Of a stretch of 46,803 bases of DNA, positions 8,491 to 17,013 are shown in pieces. The DNA is from Candidatus Woesearchaeota archaeon (lineage in GTDB: Archaea > Nanobdellota > Nanobdellia > Woesearchaeales > GW2011-AR4). The position numbers and the translations under genes are program-made. The stretch lies in NCBI GenBank assembly GCA_018303505.1, contig JAGVYA010000016.1, forward strand, positions 1-46,803, in the 5' to 3' direction. The notes beneath the pieces were generated by a model. It did not search any database. It was not told the origin of the DNA and was given only the letters and a program-made list of their open reading frames with translations. Each line of letters begins with the position of its first letter. Positions within the stretch are counted from its first letter, which is position 1.

Positions 8491-8712
8491 ATGAACAAAA
8501 TATTAGATGTGTACCACGGATTATACGCTAAATTCGGCCCGCAAAACTGGTGGCCTGTAACCAAAGAAGGAGAGATAGCACCAAAATACCATAAAAACAT
8601 TAATCTGACTGAAAAACAGCAATTGGAAGTATGCTTTGGAGCTATTCTGACACAAAATACAAACTGGAAGAATGTGGAAAAGGCAATTTTTGAGTTAAAC
8701 AAAATAAGTTTT
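8491..8712 (+). pseudogene. Truncated 5' duplicate of the endonuclease III-like gene at 9837
   Basis: VYHGLYAKFGPQNWWPVTKEGE..LEVCFGAILTQNTNWKNVEKAIFELNK vs the intact copy; about 67-bp tract identical at DNA level. Confidence 0.85.
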
Positions 8713-8726
8713 ATAAAAAACTATCC

Positions 8727-9776
8727 TCAGTATCTTGTTGGTCTTAAAATAATATTTTGTTCAACAGTCGGAGTTATGGAATCTGCTCTATAACGTTTTA
8801 ATCTTTCTAAGACACCTTTAAGTCGAACATAAACATTTTCTTCTCTCCTTACTGGTTTGTAAGATGCCACAAATTCTTCATTAACTAATCCTTTATTTCG
8901 TAGTGTTTCTGCAAGTCCATCATCACTCATCATCATAACTACTTTAATGAAGTCTCCTATTTTAGAATTTATTGCTATTCTCTCTGGAGCTGGATGTATA
9001 AAAGCATCCAATATACCTCCATAGCTGGGAACAGTTCTAGGTTCTAATTGATGTATAAAATCTGCACTTTCAAATGGATACGAAAGCGTAACTACTTCTT
9101 TTAAGTCTTTTTTGCTTTGAACACCAATAGTTTTTAAAGAGTCTTCTAATAAGGACGCTTTAAATAATTTTGCCCTTTTATCACCTTCTCCTGAAAGATT
9201 CACTGCTTCAACATATATTCTTCCATTGTAATCTGTAAGCGCTGAATAATCCCTATCAAAAACTATCGAAACAGTTTGCGGAATTTTTGCTAATAGTTCA
9301 GCAGGCTTAACAATCTTTAAACTTTGGCTAACTCCTTCACGGCCTTCAAGTAAAGTTTTTAAATCTGATTTTAGTTTACCTAAAAGATCGCTAATTGACA
9401 CATAAGGTTCGCCATCAATTGTTATAACATCTCTTCTTAAAATTCTTTTTTCGCGTTGTTCTAAAAGAAAACTAAGATAATTACCAAATTCATCATTAAC
9501 TTGACTATACGCTGGTCTCTTTGTTGTTAGCTCTGTTTGAATGGCAAATTCTAACTCTTGTTCAATTGGTAATGGAGTTGTAACCTCTCCTTTTGGTCTA
9601 TGGTCATCATCGTAACCACTAAAAGCAAAAGCACCTTCCTCAAATCTAGTTTTAATTCTTTTGGTCAACTCCTTTCTATCCACTTGCCAAAGTAAGTACC
9701 TCCAGAAATTATTTTCTGTAATCCCTACAAACTCTTTTGGTAGATGAATATTCAGTTCAGTGATTATTTTTACCAT
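8727..9776 (-). CDS. Hypothetical protein lying between the truncated and intact nth copies
   Basis: 349-aa ORF, no recognised motif. Confidence 0.6.
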   Translation of the reverse strand: MVKIITELNIHLPKEFVGITENNFWRYLLWQVDRKELTKRIKTRFEEGAFAFSGYDDDHRPKGEVTTPLPIEQELEFAIQTELTTKRPAYSQVNDEFGNYLSFLLEQREKRILRRDVITIDGEPYVSISDLLGKLKSDLKTLLEGREGVSQSLKIVKPAELLAKIPQTVSIVFDRDYSALTDYNGRIYVEAVNLSGEGDKRAKLFKASLLEDSLKTIGVQSKKDLKEVVTLSYPFESADFIHQLEPRTVPSYGGILDAFIHPAPERIAINSKIGDFIKVVMMMSDDGLAETLRNKGLVNEEFVASYKPVRREENVYVRLKGVLERLKRYRADSITPTVEQNIILRPTRY

Positions 9777-9836
9777 TTTTGATTATACCTTGGTAATACA
9801 GTCAAGTTTAAATAACTTTTCGATAAACCAGACATT

Positions 9837-10559
9837 ATGAAAGATTTAATGGGTATCTACAATTCACTTTTTTCCAAATTCGGCCCTCAACTTTGGTGGC
9901 CTGTTACAGAATCAGGAAAATTTCATCCAGAATACACTGGCGGACCAAAGAATGAAGAGCAAAAATTGGAAGTATGCTTTGGAGCTATTCTGACACAAAA
10001 TACAAACTGGAAGAATGTGGAAAAGGCAATTATTGAATTGAACAAAAACAATTTGATTGATGTTAAAAAAATATTAAGAATTGAAAATAAAAAATTAGCC
10101 AAAATAATAAAATCATCCGGCTACCACAACCAGAAAGCAAAAAAATTAAAGAATTTCTGTAATTTTTTATTGAATAATTATAATGGAAAGTTAAATTTAT
10201 TGTTCAATAACAATATTAATGAGTTAAGGAAACAACTATTATCCATTAATGGTATAGGCCCTGAAACAGCCGATTCAATAATCTTGTATGCTGCAAAAAA
10301 ACCGATATTTGTCATTGACGCGTACACAAAAAGAATTTTAAACAGAATTGGTTATAAAGAGAAAAGCTATGATGAGCTGCAAAAATTATTTATGCAAAAT
10401 CTTCCAAATAACGAAAGGTTATTTAATGAGTGCCATGCATTGCTCGTAGAGCTGGGCAAGAGCATATGCAAAAAAGAGCCATTGTGCAAAAAATGCCCTG
10501 TAAAGAATAATTGCGATTATGTCAAAAACCACCAGTCAAAGACTGATGGCATGCTGTAA
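9837..10559 (+). CDS. nth: Endonuclease III-family DNA glycosylase (HhH-GPD, FeS)
   Basis: GAILTQNTNWKNVEKAI, LLSINGIGPETADSIILYAAKKPIFVIDAYTKRI, Cx6Cx2Cx5C cluster. Confidence 0.92.
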   Translation: MKDLMGIYNSLFSKFGPQLWWPVTESGKFHPEYTGGPKNEEQKLEVCFGAILTQNTNWKNVEKAIIELNKNNLIDVKKILRIENKKLAKIIKSSGYHNQKAKKLKNFCNFLLNNYNGKLNLLFNNNINELRKQLLSINGIGPETADSIILYAAKKPIFVIDAYTKRILNRIGYKEKSYDELQKLFMQNLPNNERLFNECHALLVELGKSICKKEPLCKKCPVKNNCDYVKNHQSKTDGML

Positions 10560-10735
10560 GCATGATGCATTTTTGCATAACGTGGTTTTTGAGCAGTGAG
10601 TTGCACGCGAGAATGCGTGCTCGCATTCATCTACATGCGAAAGCTCGCTTTCGCTCGCTCATCTCACGGAATTCCACGATAATATTGGTGGTTTGCAAAA
10701 CCACCTATCATAGATAAGGTTGAATTCCGATGTTT
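10526..10735. repeat. Modular hairpin element copy A (GC-rich core 10582-10666)
   Basis: tcaaaaaccac..gtggtttttga stem; 85-bp unit 83/85 identical to 12756-12840; then cggaattcca..ttgaattccg with nested ggtggttt-gcaaaaccacc. Confidence 0.9.
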
Positions 10736-10756
10736 AAAAAATATCGCTAATTGAAG

Positions 10757-10924
10757 ATGGCATTATCAATATCCTCGATAATAATTGGAGCAGTAATAAT
10801 TTATCTTGTTTCAATGATAATTATCCATAAATTTTTTGAGAAAATTTTTAAGATGCTGTTTTTCATAATATCTGCTCTGCTTGTGCTGGCAGCAATTTAT
10901 TTTATTTTTTTAAAGGGCGCTTAA
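10757..10924 (+). CDS. Small membrane protein (55 aa)
   Basis: MALSISSIIIGAVIIYLVSMIIIHKFFEKIFKMLFFIISALLVLAAIYFIFLKGA. Confidence 0.6.
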   Translation: MALSISSIIIGAVIIYLVSMIIIHKFFEKIFKMLFFIISALLVLAAIYFIFLKGA

Positions 10925-10975
10925 TCCAAAAATTTATATATTAATTCAAATAAGTTTTATTAAAGAGGTGTATAG

Positions 10976-11374
10976 ATGGGTTTCTTCAGCAAGCTGGCAT
11001 TCTGGAAGAAAAAGGACGATTTAGACAACCTAGGAAAAGACTTAGGACTTGATAAGGAATTAGGGCTGGATTTAGGTGCTGGACCTTCTCCAGACTTGGG
11101 CATGGGCATTGAGCCAGCTCAACAGCAGCCATATCAAAAATATCCTTCATTTCAGCAATCTGGCTTTCAGCCACAGCCTTCTTTCCAGTCTCAAGCTTTT
11201 CAGCAACCTTCTTATCAAAGCGACAGCTATATCGCTTCAAAAAATCTTGAGGTTATATCAAGCAAGCTTGATGCTTTAAGAGCTTCCCTGGAAAGCATCA
11301 ACCAAAGGCTTGCAAATATAGAGGCTATTGCAAGAGGCGAGCAGGAAGACACAAGAAGAAAGCGCTATTATTGA
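10976..11374 (+). CDS. Hypothetical protein with N-terminal amphipathic segment, Q/P/S-rich linker and C-terminal coiled coil
   Basis: MGFFSKLAFWKKKDDLDNLGKDLGL..SKLDALRASLESINQRLANIEAIARG. Confidence 0.75.
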   Translation: MGFFSKLAFWKKKDDLDNLGKDLGLDKELGLDLGAGPSPDLGMGIEPAQQQPYQKYPSFQQSGFQPQPSFQSQAFQQPSYQSDSYIASKNLEVISSKLDALRASLESINQRLANIEAIARGEQEDTRRKRYY

Positions 11375-11377
11375 AAA

Positions 11378-11492
11378 TGTCAGAAATTTTTATTAACATT
11401 TTTAATTGTAAAAATTTCTGAACACTCTCAAAAATCTGACAGTTGTGAGCGAGTTCGCAACGAGCTCACTCGCATTTCACCGATTTTTGCAA
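11378..11492. repeat. Modular hairpin element copy C
   Basis: cagaaattttta..taaaaatttctg hairpin, gaacactctc linker, caaaaatctgac..cgatttttg stem around gtgagcgagttcgcaacgagctcactcgc. Confidence 0.8.
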
Positions 11493-11526
11493 AGATTTTT
11501 ATATGATGATTTCTAATTTATTTTAA

Positions 11527-11970
11527 ATGAACAAAAAAAATATTTTTATTTTTTCCATTGCATTATTTATTATATCAGTAGACCAATTAACAAAATTCTT
11601 CATTAAAATCAATTTTCAGTTAAACCAGCCAGTCCCAATAATAAGCAATATTTTGCATTTAACATACATAACCAACACAGGCTCTGCTTTTGGATTGTTT
11701 AAAGGGCTCAGTATTTTTTTTATTTTATTTTCAATTGTTGTAATTATAATAGTTTTTTATTATCTAAAAAGGATTAAAAATAATGAAAAAACACTGCAGT
11801 TTTCTGTTGGCTTGCTATTAGGAGGCACAGTTGGAAACCTGATTGACAGGCTATTTTATGGCGCTGTTGTTGACTTCATTGACTTCAGAATATGGCCTGT
11901 GTTTAACATAGCAGACAGCGCAGTTACAATAAGCGTTGTATTTCTGATAATTTTGCTTTGGAAGAAATAA
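11527..11970 (+). CDS. lspA: Lipoprotein signal peptidase (signal peptidase II)
   Basis: SVDQLTKFFI, TNTGSAFGLF, GGTVGNLIDRLFYGAVVDFIDFRIWPVFNIADSAVTIS. Confidence 0.95.
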   Translation: MNKKNIFIFSIALFIISVDQLTKFFIKINFQLNQPVPIISNILHLTYITNTGSAFGLFKGLSIFFILFSIVVIIIVFYYLKRIKNNEKTLQFSVGLLLGGTVGNLIDRLFYGAVVDFIDFRIWPVFNIADSAVTISVVFLIILLWKK

Positions 11971-12675
11971 TTAATTTATGCATTCATGGGCTTTGAAGCC
12001 TGCTGCCTGTGCCCTTCTTATGGAGTTGAAGAATACTTTGTTTTTTCTCTTCATTAAGCGAGCCCAGCCGCATTTAACAGTGTGGAATTTTTTTGTTTCC
12101 GCGCTGGCAACAAATTTTGGCATGCTTGTTTTTTTAGATTTAATTTTTATTTCAGCTTTTTTTATTTCAGTTTTCTCAGAAGCTTTTTCATCTTCCGATT
12201 CTTTCTTGATTTCTTCCTTGATTTCCTGATTCAGCTCCTGCTTTGGCTCTTCAGGCTCCATCTTGTCAATATAAGGATAATAGTTTTTTGCTTTTTTGTG
12301 CTCATCTTCTGTCTCGCTTTCATAGGATTTAGCAGTTCTAAGGTTTAGCAAAATAACCAATAACCCAATAACAGAAAAAAATATTGTTGTGATGTGGGCA
12401 GTTTCAAATGCTCCTGCAAGAAGGATTATAAAAAACGTATCCAAAAGCAATAGAATCAATGCTGCCCCAAGTATTGTCCATCCCAATTTTTCATTGTGGT
12501 AAATAACAAACATGGCAAAAGCAAGAAGAAAAATAAAAACAAGCAGAATCATCAGCTCAAATACAAACGCAAACCTGTACAGATCAAAAACAATAAGAAT
12601 AAAGCCTATTATTACAAAAAGCAGTATAAAGTTCATTGCAAAAAAGCTTATGCCTAGTTTTTCCATAGTGGACAA
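11971..12675 (-). CDS. Multi-TM protein with C-terminal Ada-type Zn-binding-like domain
   Basis: KKFHTVKCGWARLMKRKNKVFFNSIRRAQAAGFKAHECIN. Confidence 0.7.
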   Translation of the reverse strand: MSTMEKLGISFFAMNFILLFVIIGFILIVFDLYRFAFVFELMILLVFIFLLAFAMFVIYHNEKLGWTILGAALILLLLDTFFIILLAGAFETAHITTIFFSVIGLLVILLNLRTAKSYESETEDEHKKAKNYYPYIDKMEPEEPKQELNQEIKEEIKKESEDEKASEKTEIKKAEIKIKSKKTSMPKFVASAETKKFHTVKCGWARLMKRKNKVFFNSIRRAQAAGFKAHECIN

Positions 12676-12714
12676 AGTTTTTACTTAAATATTTAAAGAT
12701 TTCTGTCAAAAACC

Positions 12715-13147
12715 ACTAAAGAGGGGTATCATTAACTTAAAACAAAAATTATTAAGTGGTTTTTGAGCAGTGAGTTGCACGCGAGAATGCGTGCTCGCAT
12801 TCATCTACATGCGAGAGTTCGCTTTCGCTCGCTCATCTCAACGAAAATCGCAACTATTGTTAATGTATTTTTGCAATTTTCGACACAAAGAAAACCTTAT
12901 GGTTTTCGAGTGTTAGAAAATTTTATAAATTTTCGACATATTAGGTAGTGGTGATATTGTCACCCACAAAAATAAATAGGTTTAGTTGTGGGTGACATGT
13001 CGGAAATCGCAAATATTAATTTAATTTGTTGCGATTTCCGAACACGCTCAAAAATCAACACAATTTATGATTAATATTGTTGATTTTTGACGAGATAGCC
13101 GCCAACAAACAATCTATGATGCCTAATTACTTTGTTGGTCGGCTATA
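12715..13147. repeat. Cluster of about 9 consecutive hairpins (modular hairpin element copy B and attached modules)
   Basis: tcaaaaaccact/aagtggtttttga; GC core 12756-12840; cgaaaatcgcaa/ttgcaattttcg; aaaacc-ttat-ggtttt; gaaaattt/aaattttc; gtcacccacaa/ttgtgggtgac; ggaaatcgcaa/ttgcgatttcc; tcaaaaatcaaca/tgttgatttttga; tagccgccaacaaa/tttgttggtcggcta. Confidence 0.88.
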
Positions 13148-13150
13148 AAA

Positions 13151-13495
13151 TTAGAACTCCTCAAAATCTGCAAGTTGCTTCAGCTGTCCTTTTTTCTTAA
13201 GAAAAAATATTTGAGTTGGGGTGTATTTGTATATAACGTCCCCTTTTTCATCGCCGCCGTACTCCCAGGGCTCAACAATTACAATGTCGCCTTCCCTAAC
13301 CCATAATTTTCTTGTCAATCTGCCTGGAATTCTGCAAACTCGTGTTTTGCTGTCCAAGCACCTTACTCTCATTCTTGAGCCCCCTAACCTTTGCTCGATA
13401 ATTCCAAAGGTTTCCTTGCCTCTTGGAAGATGAATCCTAGAAATCTCCTGCTGGATTTTGTCCTGCCTTTGCTGCTCTTCCTTCTTCTTGCTCAT
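13151..13495 (-). CDS. eif1a: Translation initiation factor aIF1A
   Basis: [57 protein letters not shown]. Confidence 0.95.
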   Translation of the reverse strand: MSKKKEEQQRQDKIQQEISRIHLPRGKETFGIIEQRLGGSRMRVRCLDSKTRVCRIPGRLTRKLWVREGDIVIVEPWEYGGDEKGDVIYKYTPTQIFFLKKKGQLKQLADFEEF

Positions 13496-13578
13496 TGATA
13501 AAACTGAACGATGTTTTGTTTATATATCTTTCTGTCAAAACCCAAATTTATATAAACATCACTAATTTTCCAAAACCA

Positions 13579-14121
13579 ATGAGACATCTTAACTTGCCAA
13601 AAGAAAGAACATTCATAGGCCCTGCTTTGCTGTGGAAAAGGATTGCTGCTTTCTTTATAGACATGATTATAATAAACTTAGTTGTTTTATTTCCATTCAG
13701 AAGCCTGTTCCAAAACATCATTCCAAAAGATTATTCTTTTTCAGAAGCATACAAGCTTTTAAGCAGCAGCACGGATTACACAGGATTCATAACATCAGTC
13801 TCCTTTGTAATATCTGTTTTGATAGTTTTGTATTTTTTAATGCTGGAAATAAAAATGAGCCAGACAATAGGAAAAATGCTTATGAAGGTTTATGTTGTAG
13901 ATGCTCGCGTTCATCTCGCGAGCTCGCGTTCAACTAGCTACAATAATACTTTGAAGGCATGGCAGCTGCTTGCAAGAAATCTTGTGTTTATTCCCATATT
14001 CCCGTTTGTTTTATTGTGGATTTTAGACCCATTGTTCATGTTTTTCACAAAGACAAATCAAAGATTAACTGAGATATTGAGCAAAACAAAAGTTGTTGAA
14101 AAGTATAGTTTAGAGCAATAA
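13579..14121 (+). CDS. RDD family membrane protein
   Basis: LWKRIAAFFIDMIIINLVV..SQTIGKMLMKVYVVD..RNLVFIPIFPFVLLWILDP. Confidence 0.8.
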   Translation: MRHLNLPKERTFIGPALLWKRIAAFFIDMIIINLVVLFPFRSLFQNIIPKDYSFSEAYKLLSSSTDYTGFITSVSFVISVLIVLYFLMLEIKMSQTIGKMLMKVYVVDARVHLASSRSTSYNNTLKAWQLLARNLVFIPIFPFVLLWILDPLFMFFTKTNQRLTEILSKTKVVEKYSLEQ

Positions 14122-14220
14122 GTAAAGTTAAAATACATACAATAACGTACTAAAATTATTCAATTGGTGGGGAATAACGGATTACTTTTAACAATAAATA
14201 CAAAAAATAACATCAAAAAA

Positions 14221-14315
14221 ACAGTTCAATAAAAACCAACAACGACCTCTTAATGTAAATGTTAAAAGAGGTAACCCGTTTGTAATGGTTTTTGTTTTTT
14301 AAAAAATTTTAATGG
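14221..14315. repeat. Family-2-like repeat, partial copy
   Basis: aaaaaccaacaacg..cgtttgtaatggttttt enclosing cctctt..aagagg. Confidence 0.55.
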
Positions 14316-14509
14316 CAGGAATTAATATTGCGTCATGTGGGAAAACAAAATTAGAACAAATTAAATTGATGTTTACATTAAATTAAAACAGCACATCAAA
14401 AAATGCAAAAGCATTTTTGGGAACTTAAAAATTAAAAATTTTTAAGTAAAACCAAATATTGAAAAAGATAATTAGAAGTTAAATAACAAACTTAATAAAC
14501 AATTTAATT

Positions 14510-14719
14510 TTGGTGATGCAAATGACAGAAGAGCAAAAGGTGTTTTTATTAAGGGTGGATGTGATGACAAATAATATACAGACATCGATGAAAACCCAGA
14601 ATGTAACGCCGCAAGAAGCAATTGGCTTTTTGGAGATGGCAAAAGACCAGATACTTGACAACTTAAAGCAGGGAAGAAAGGACATATTCCAGGCTTTTAA
14701 GAAAGAAGGTGAGCAGTAA
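14510..14719 (+). CDS. Small hypothetical protein
   Basis: MTEEQKVFLLRVDVMTNNIQTSMKTQNVTPQEAIGFLEMAKDQILDNLKQGRKDIFQAFKKE. Confidence 0.65.
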   Translation: MVMQMTEEQKVFLLRVDVMTNNIQTSMKTQNVTPQEAIGFLEMAKDQILDNLKQGRKDIFQAFKKEGEQ

Positions 14720-15689
14720 GATGCGAAATCAGAATTTCGCTCGCGTTCAAGAGAATAAGATTCCAGAATCAAGCTTCAGATGGGGCTATGCAATATTTGT
14801 TTTATTTTTGTTAAGCATACTTAGTTTCATAGCAATTGGAGTAATCTCATTGTTTGTTGGCATAGATGTTGAAAGTTTAAGCGGCAATGTTGCTTTGATA
14901 CCAATACAAGGTGTGATAGTAGGATCTGAAGATTCTGAATTTCTTTTTGAAAGTGTAACATCCTCTCAAGATGCAGTTGAGTTCATAGAAAAGGCTGATA
15001 AAAATCCAAGCATTAAGGCGATAATACTGGAGATAAACAGTCCGGGAGGCTCGGCAGTTGCTTCTGAGGAAATAGCAAATGCTGTCAGGAAAACAAACAA
15101 AACAACTGTTGCATGGATTCGTGAAGCAGGGGCATCCGGCGCTTATTGGGTTGCATCTGCTGCTGACTACATAGTTGCTAACAGGGTTTCAATAACAGGC
15201 TCAATTGGCGTCATTGCATCTTACCTTGAATTTCCAAGCTTATTGGAAAGATACAACGTAACTTACCAAAGACTAGTTTCTGGCAAATACAAGGACATAG
15301 GAAGCCCTTACAAAGAGATGACTCCTGAGGAAAAGGCAATATTCCAGGAAAATTTAGATTCCATAAGAGATTATTTTGTAAGCGAAGTTGCCAAAAACAG
15401 GAATTTGAATAAAAAGGATGTTGACAAAATAGCAAATGGCTTGTTTTACCTTGGAATACAAGCAAAAGAGCTTGGATTAGTTGATGAGCTTGGAAGCAAA
15501 GACGAGGTCATTGCCTATATTGAAGGAAAAGAAGGAATAAAGGCAGATGTTGTCAAGTACAAAAAAGAAGAGACTTTGCTTGATGTTTTGAGCAAGGTTT
15601 TAAGCAAGCAGTCATTTTTTGCTGGAAAAGGCATTGGAAGCGCTTTGCTTGATAAAAAAATTGCTTCAACTGTAAGCATATCAACATAA
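14709..15689 (+). CDS. sppA: Signal peptide peptidase SppA (S49 family)
   Basis: ILEINSPGGSAVASEEIANAVRK..GASGAYWVASAADYIVANRVSITGSIGVI. Confidence 0.93.
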   Translation: MSSKMRNQNFARVQENKIPESSFRWGYAIFVLFLLSILSFIAIGVISLFVGIDVESLSGNVALIPIQGVIVGSEDSEFLFESVTSSQDAVEFIEKADKNPSIKAIILEINSPGGSAVASEEIANAVRKTNKTTVAWIREAGASGAYWVASAADYIVANRVSITGSIGVIASYLEFPSLLERYNVTYQRLVSGKYKDIGSPYKEMTPEEKAIFQENLDSIRDYFVSEVAKNRNLNKKDVDKIANGLFYLGIQAKELGLVDELGSKDEVIAYIEGKEGIKADVVKYKKEETLLDVLSKVLSKQSFFAGKGIGSALLDKKIASTVSIST

Positions 15690-15692
15690 AAA

Positions 15693-15863
15693 ATGTATGT
15701 AAAAATACTAAAAAACATAGCTGGAGTAACTTTGATAGGCATTGGCGTAATCGGGATTTTTCTTCCAATAGTGCAGGGAGTGCTTTTGATAATTGCCGGA
15801 TTGTATTTAATGGGAGTAAAAATTGATGATGTAAAAAAATGGTTTAAGAGCTTGAAATTTTAA
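15693..15863 (+). CDS. Small two-TM protein (56 aa)
   Basis: MYVKILKNIAGVTLIGIGVIGIFLPIVQGVLLIIAGLYLMGVKIDDVKKWFKSLKF. Confidence 0.6.
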   Translation: MYVKILKNIAGVTLIGIGVIGIFLPIVQGVLLIIAGLYLMGVKIDDVKKWFKSLKF

Positions 15864-15933
15864 GAAAAACTTTAAAACAACAACAAAGTTTATATAATAG
15901 TATTTAGAGATTATTATAAAAGGAGGTTATTTA

Positions 15934-16200
15934 ATGCCAGACACAAAGATTAATGTTTTTGAGATTGTTCTTTTATCTGTTGGGGTAGGCGCTGCAATTC
16001 TTGGATTTCAGCTCATTAATCAGGCATACAAGGGCGAAGGGAGCCAATTAAGCTGGCTGATGGTTATTGCAATTTTCAGTTGGCTTACTTTGCTTATACT
16101 GTTCATTTTGCTTAGCTTAATGGTTGATGTATCAAAGAAAGAGCTAGCCGAGATTAAGACAATGATCTATTTGCTTTCTGAGAAAAAGAACAAAAAATAG
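15934..16200 (+). CDS. Small membrane protein
   Basis: Two hydrophobic segments; aaaggaggt ribosome binding site upstream. Confidence 0.7.
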   Translation: MPDTKINVFEIVLLSVGVGAAILGFQLINQAYKGEGSQLSWLMVIAIFSWLTLLILFILLSLMVDVSKKELAEIKTMIYLLSEKKNKK

Positions 16201-16226
16201 TTGAATGCTAACTCGCTCACAACCAA

Positions 16227-16928
16227 CTATTTAGCAGTTATAGCGAGCAATTCCATCTTTCCTATTTCACTTAAGTCTATTAATGGCTTCGGGAATTTTT
16301 CATAATCATCAAGAATGCGGTTGCATGCTGTGTTGACCCAGCACTGGATAAATGGAAAGTTTTCAACTTGATTGAAGTCAAGAGTGTCAAATGCAAAAAT
16401 ATAGCAGTTCTTGTCTTTCAATTGTTTTTTTAATTCAACTGCTTTCCTGAAATTATTCTGGCCTGGCTTTAAGGAAACTAATATGCCAATTTCTTTTGCC
16501 TCCATAAATTTAAGATATGCCCCTTTTCTTTTTTTGTTGTACCTCTCAATTTGTTCTTTGTCTATCTTTGAAAGCACAGCATTTACTGGGTCATAGCAGA
16601 AAACATCTTTGTCACTATTCAATGTAATGCCTAAAGGGTGAAAGATGCCTGTTCCTATGTAAAGGAAAGCATCGACCTTGTCTTTGACTTTTTCTGCTGC
16701 TCCAGTATCGCAGCCAAGCAACTGGCCCTCATATTTTTGCTTTATTTTGTCAACGAAAATAGTTTTTCCATTTTTTTCCAATAATTCTTTTATTTCATCA
16801 ACAAACTCAAGAAATTGCACAGTTGTCGCCAATCCAATATTTTTGGGAAGCGCGCTTGCATCTAAATTTGACAAATTAATTTTGCCCTTATATCTGCTTT
16901 CAACCATCATTATTTTCATATATGGCAA
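16227..16928 (-). CDS. dph2: Dph2-like diphthamide biosynthesis protein lacking the N-terminal domain
   Basis: GQLLGCDTGAAEKV, FLYIGTGIFHPLGI, CYDP, GILVSLKPGQ, CWVNTACNRI. Confidence 0.8.
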   Translation of the reverse strand: MPYMKIMMVESRYKGKINLSNLDASALPKNIGLATTVQFLEFVDEIKELLEKNGKTIFVDKIKQKYEGQLLGCDTGAAEKVKDKVDAFLYIGTGIFHPLGITLNSDKDVFCYDPVNAVLSKIDKEQIERYNKKRKGAYLKFMEAKEIGILVSLKPGQNNFRKAVELKKQLKDKNCYIFAFDTLDFNQVENFPFIQCWVNTACNRILDDYEKFPKPLIDLSEIGKMELLAITAK

Positions 16929-17013
16929 GATTGGCTAAAAGATATATAAAGGTTTGTGGTGTAAATTGAATATTTAGAAATGTTTTTATAGTTTATAAAA
17001 TAGGTAAATTTTA

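Noticed and set aside
12763-12948. ORF MSSELHARMRARIHLHARVRFRSLISTK
   Set aside because: Encoded almost wholly by the GC-rich repeat with no domain; treated as repeat read-through, though it shows the element tends to stay open in frame
13495-13578. Upstream extension of the RDD ORF
   Set aside because: MRHLNLPKERTFIGPALLWKR at 13579 is the more natural start; the extension lies in the divergent promoter region
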